Of a stretch of 64,000 bases of DNA, positions 61,418 to 64,000 are shown piece by piece. The first letter of the stretch is position 1; the number at the start of each line of letters is the position of its first letter. Origin of the DNA: RYN-230 sp036509255 (lineage in GTDB: Bacteria > Actinomycetota > Actinomycetes > Streptosporangiales > Streptosporangiaceae); NCBI GenBank assembly GCA_036509255.1, contig DATCFY010000116.1, positions 1 through 64,000 of the forward strand, written 5' to 3'. Made by a program: the position numbers and the translations under genes. The notes under the pieces were generated by a model that saw nothing but the letters and a program-made list of their open reading frames with translations, was not told the origin of the DNA and ran no database searches.

Positions 61418-62541
61418 TTACTGGCCGATCGCCTCGAGGATGGACTCGTCGAGGTGGCTCGACCCATCGAAGACCTCGACGTCCACGCGGTCCTTGAAGC
61501 CGTCCCTGCCGCGCGCGACGCGGATGACCATCCCGAGACGCAACAGGAACGCGCGTTTGTCGGCGTCGGTCTCCAACGTTGCCCAGTGCTGGCCGATGGT
61601 GTCGCCGGTCGGCCGCCGCTCGACTGTGGCCGGGACGGATGGGAGCGCCCGCAACCGTGCCCGCTCCGCTAGCAGCTCGGCCTGCTTGACGGTGAAGTCG
61701 GAGTCGTCGAAGTCCAGCTCGCGCAAGTCTCGCTCGACCTCGTAGATCTCTTCTTCATGCCCGTGCCCGGGGGTGACCACGGTCTCGTACCGGGGCCAGC
61801 GCGCCAGCGTGGTCGTCATGTACTTCTCGACCCGGGCCTCCAGCTCCCCTAGCGGGAACATATTCCTGCACGTGCTCGGCTTCACATCGGTACCCCAGCA
61901 CCGGTAGTAGACGTTGAAATGCTTGCTGCCGTCCTTGCGGACGTTCTGGGCACGAAGTCGGTACATCGGGCCGCCGCACTTGCCACATATCGCCACCCCG
62001 CCGAGCAGGGGCGCGCCAGCCCGCACCGCGCCCTTCTTGGACGCCTTGCGGCCCAACTCGGCCTGCACTTTGCGCCAAGTGTCCAGGTCCAGGATTGGGG
62101 ATACCCGAAGGACCGTGCGCCCGCTGGCGTCGGTACGGCGTCCGGCCAGCACGGGGTTCCGGAGGACATCGGGAGCGTCTTGGGTACCCAGGTACCACCC
62201 CGGCGCGTAGGAATGCCCTCAGCGTCCAGGTACGCGCACAGGTACCGCAGGGACTTCCCAGCGAGGTACATCGCCACCACTGTGCGGATCGCGTCGGCCT
62301 GGACAGGGTCGGGCTGCAGGGTCTTGGCCTTGGCCTCGCCGACGATCCGATACCCGAACGGTGGCCTGCCGACGAACGACTTCGTGCTCCGCAGGTGCTC
62401 CTGCATCCGCCGGTACCGGGTGCTCGTGTTCTCCCACTCGGCGGACGCGATGTTGATCAGGTTGTCCCAGATGATCGGAGTCACGGCATCCCCGCGCTCG
62501 GGCGGCCAGCACAGCTCCGGGTTGACCACCACCAGCTTCAT
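61418..62541 (-). pseudogene. Decayed serine recombinase
   Basis: The 5' part (from ATG 62541) reads MKLVVVNPELCWPPERGDAV and STKSFVGRPPFGYRIVGEAK, the middle of a large serine recombinase whose catalytic N-terminal domain (about 140 aa) is missing; a stop lies just upstream in frame. The frame shifts near 62150-62210, after RRGGTWVPKTL, to the C-terminal part LAGRRTDASGRTVLRVSPIL with zinc-ribbon ICGKCGG and YYRCWGTDVKPSTC. Remnant of another integrative element, different from the integrase at 36104. Confidence 0.85.
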
Positions 62542-62702
62542 CGAGGGCCTGGAGTGAGTGGTCAGCAGCTACATCCGGCCGCCCGCCGCGGTCCCGAGCC
62601 TCGTGCGGGTCGCGGCGGCGGATCCGGCGCCGGGGCAGCCGGCTGGCCCGGAACTGGCGGATACCGGTCCTAGCGCCCGGCTGACCCGGTCCGGGGACCC
62701 GG

Positions 62703-63557
62703 TCATACCCCCCGGCTGACCCGGCTGGCGGCCTCGGCCTGCCAGCCGGGTCCCGGGCGGGCGCTCTCGATCCACCAGGTGGCGCCGGCCGCCACGTAGG
62801 CGGGGGCGACCAGCTCCACGTCGCCGGGCTCCCGCTCCAGGTCCGCCCAGACCACCAGGTCGAAACCCTCGGGCGTGCCCCGGGACGACCAGGCCTGGTC
62901 CCGGACCGCGGCGACGTCCGCTGGCGCGGGCCCGACCAATGCCACATCTCCCTGCGGGTTCACCGAGCGGCGCAGCGGCACCATGCCATCCCAGCGGCAG
63001 GCCCGCCGCACCGGCCCGGCCGCGGGCAGCACCCCGCCGATCCAGACCGGGATGCGCGGCTCTTGGACCGGCACAGGACTGAAACGCACGGGGTCCAGCG
63101 TGTAGTGGCTGCCCTGGTAGGAGAACCACTCCCCGGTCCACAGCCCGGCCAGCACCTCGAGGCCCTCGTCCAGCCGGGCGGCCCGCTCCCGGGCGGCAGT
63201 GGGTTCGTGGAAGATGCCGAAATCACCGTAGGCGGGCGACCCGAGGCCGACGCCCAGGATGAGCCGCCCGCCGCTGAGCCGGTCCAGGGTGACGGTCTCC
63301 TTGGCCAGCTGCCAGGGGCGCCTGCGCGGCACCGGCGTGATCATGGTCCCGAGGCGCATCCGCGAGGTCCGCGTGGCCACCACGGCCAGGATCTGCCACG
63401 GATCCAGGATCGGCGGTCCCTGGCCGGTGTCGCTGAACACGAGGTGGTCCCACAAGAAGAAGCCTTCGAAGCCGGCCTGTTCCGCAGCGACCCCGAGATC
63501 GATGAGGTCGGCGGGGTCGGCGGCGAAAGGCGGGACGGCCAGCGCCCGGCGCAGCAC
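62703..63557 (-). CDS. LLM-class flavin-dependent oxidoreductase
   Basis: 284 aa from GTG 63557. LGVAAEQAGFEGFFLWDHLV, TRTSRMRLGTMITPVPRRRP and LILGVGLGSPAYGDFG are typical of bacterial luciferase-like F420 or FMN oxidoreductases. VWIGGVLPAAGPVRRAC is near the phosphate-binding loop. The length is slightly below average. It lies 14 nt from the DapA-like gene on the same strand and just after the recombinase remnant. Confidence 0.9.
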   Translation of the reverse strand: MLRRALAVPPFAADPADLIDLGVAAEQAGFEGFFLWDHLVFSDTGQGPPILDPWQILAVVATRTSRMRLGTMITPVPRRRPWQLAKETVTLDRLSGGRLILGVGLGSPAYGDFGIFHEPTAARERAARLDEGLEVLAGLWTGEWFSYQGSHYTLDPVRFSPVPVQEPRIPVWIGGVLPAAGPVRRACRWDGMVPLRRSVNPQGDVALVGPAPADVAAVRDQAWSSRGTPEGFDLVVWADLEREPGDVELVAPAYVAAGATWWIESARPGPGWQAEAASRVSRGV

Positions 63558-63571
63558 AGTCGCGGGCCGGG

Positions 63572-64000
63572 TCAGCAGATTCGTGAGGCGGGCGACGTGC
63601 CGTCCGCCTCAGCCAGCATGAGCTTCAGCCGCGCCGGGCCGCCTGCCCGGACGGCCAGGTGCTGCGGCGCCAGGCCGCGCTGGGCCGAGGCGTCGCCGCC
63701 CCAGGCGCGGATGCAGGTCTCGGGGGCCAGGTTGGCCAGGGCCAGCAGGGCACCGGTCGTTCCCATCGGCCCGGCCAGGGCCAGGAAGGCCGCCGAGCCG
63801 ACGTAGGTGCCGCCCGGGTTCCGGGCCAGCTCATCGAGCAGCCGGTCGGGGCTGCCGGAGGAATCCTTGAGGCCGGTCACCGGCAGCGTGGCCAGGCTGT
63901 CCACCGGGATATCCGCGCAGGAGAGGAACGGGTTGTGGTACGCGAGGACCGGCCGGCCGGCGGCGGCCTCACGGATAGCCGAGAAGTAGCCAGCCAGGTC
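63572..64000 (-). CDS. DapA/N-acetylneuraminate lyase family protein, 3' part
   Basis: The visible 142 codons include the catalytic YHNP (in VLAYHNPFLSCAD) and the Schiff-base Lys in VTGLKDSSGSPDRLL, then YVGSAAFLALAGPMGTTGAL. This is the class I aldolase family of dihydrodipicolinate synthase-like enzymes. Gene continues past the window end, so the N-terminal half is not seen. The specific substrate is unclear; the location next to a flavin oxidoreductase argues for catabolism rather than lysine synthesis. Confidence 0.88.
   Translation of the reverse strand, partial: DLAGYFSAIREAAAGRPVLAYHNPFLSCADIPVDSLATLPVTGLKDSSGSPDRLLDELARNPGGTYVGSAAFLALAGPMGTTGALLALANLAPETCIRAWGGDASAQRGLAPQHLAVRAGGPARLKLMLAEADGTSPASRIC

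Overview
The window is high-GC actinobacterial chromosome. Start-codon use (ATG/GTG), many 4-bp ATGA or GTGA gene overlaps, a BldG-type anti-sigma antagonist divergent from a DUF1998-type helicase, an actinobacterial holin-X protein and an nth/NUDIX/MarP-like block all point to a filamentous or Streptomyces-like actinomycete. The species cannot be fixed from the sequence. No rRNA, tRNA or CRISPR array was seen.

Layout. 1-9.1 kb is a housekeeping block: bldG end, helicase, HAD phosphatase, holin-X, epoxide-hydrolase-like enzyme, DUF309, CvpA/trypsin protease, NUDIX, endonuclease III. 9.2-15.8 kb holds membrane proteins (GT-C-like, DUF1275, FUSC) and a DUF4331 / Tat-signal operon with a 20-bp perfect hairpin. 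16.1-31.7 kb is a group 1h (high-affinity, atmospheric H2 type) [NiFe]-hydrogenase locus. The minus-strand structural operon runs small subunit, large subunit, NifU/Rieske-like fusion, DUF5947-like, DUF6084-like and three unknown proteins. On the plus strand lie an XRE regulator, YceI, two SIS proteins flanking a HypC-like protein, a maturation protease and hypC-D-E-A-B. hypF is missing here and sits alone at 46.6 kb.

31.8-46 kb is accessory and regulatory DNA: an RsbW-like ATPase, two NarL-type two-component pairs, an intact ABC export operon facing its own kinase/regulator across a perfect TCATACC-TG-GGTATGA palindrome, and a decayed DrrAB-like drug-export operon. The drrA-like gene is cut exactly in its Walker A codons by a 3.4-kb element made of a serine integrase, a 71-aa protein and a GT87-like membrane mannosyltransferase. 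Joining the two gene halves across the shared AAG restores the frame and GAGKTTMV.

49-64 kb holds a methyltransferase, a ClpP-like/XRE pair and a lipid cluster reminiscent of the mycobacterial mymA region (TetR, flavin monooxygenase, alpha/beta hydrolase, SDR with a large internal deletion, patatin, WS/DGAT-like acyltransferase, FadD, hydrolase, TetR). The window ends with a decayed second serine recombinase, an LLM-class flavin oxidoreductase and a DapA-family lyase cut by the edge.

The strongest hunt results are the minimal integrase + glycosyltransferase element with reconstructable att sites, the perfect operators at 42.92, 50.92 and 50.98 kb, the four-Cys Rieske-like domain fused to NifU in the hydrogenase operon, tandem repeats upstream of the hydrogenase operon, and two CTGA stop/start overlaps that imply CTG initiation.
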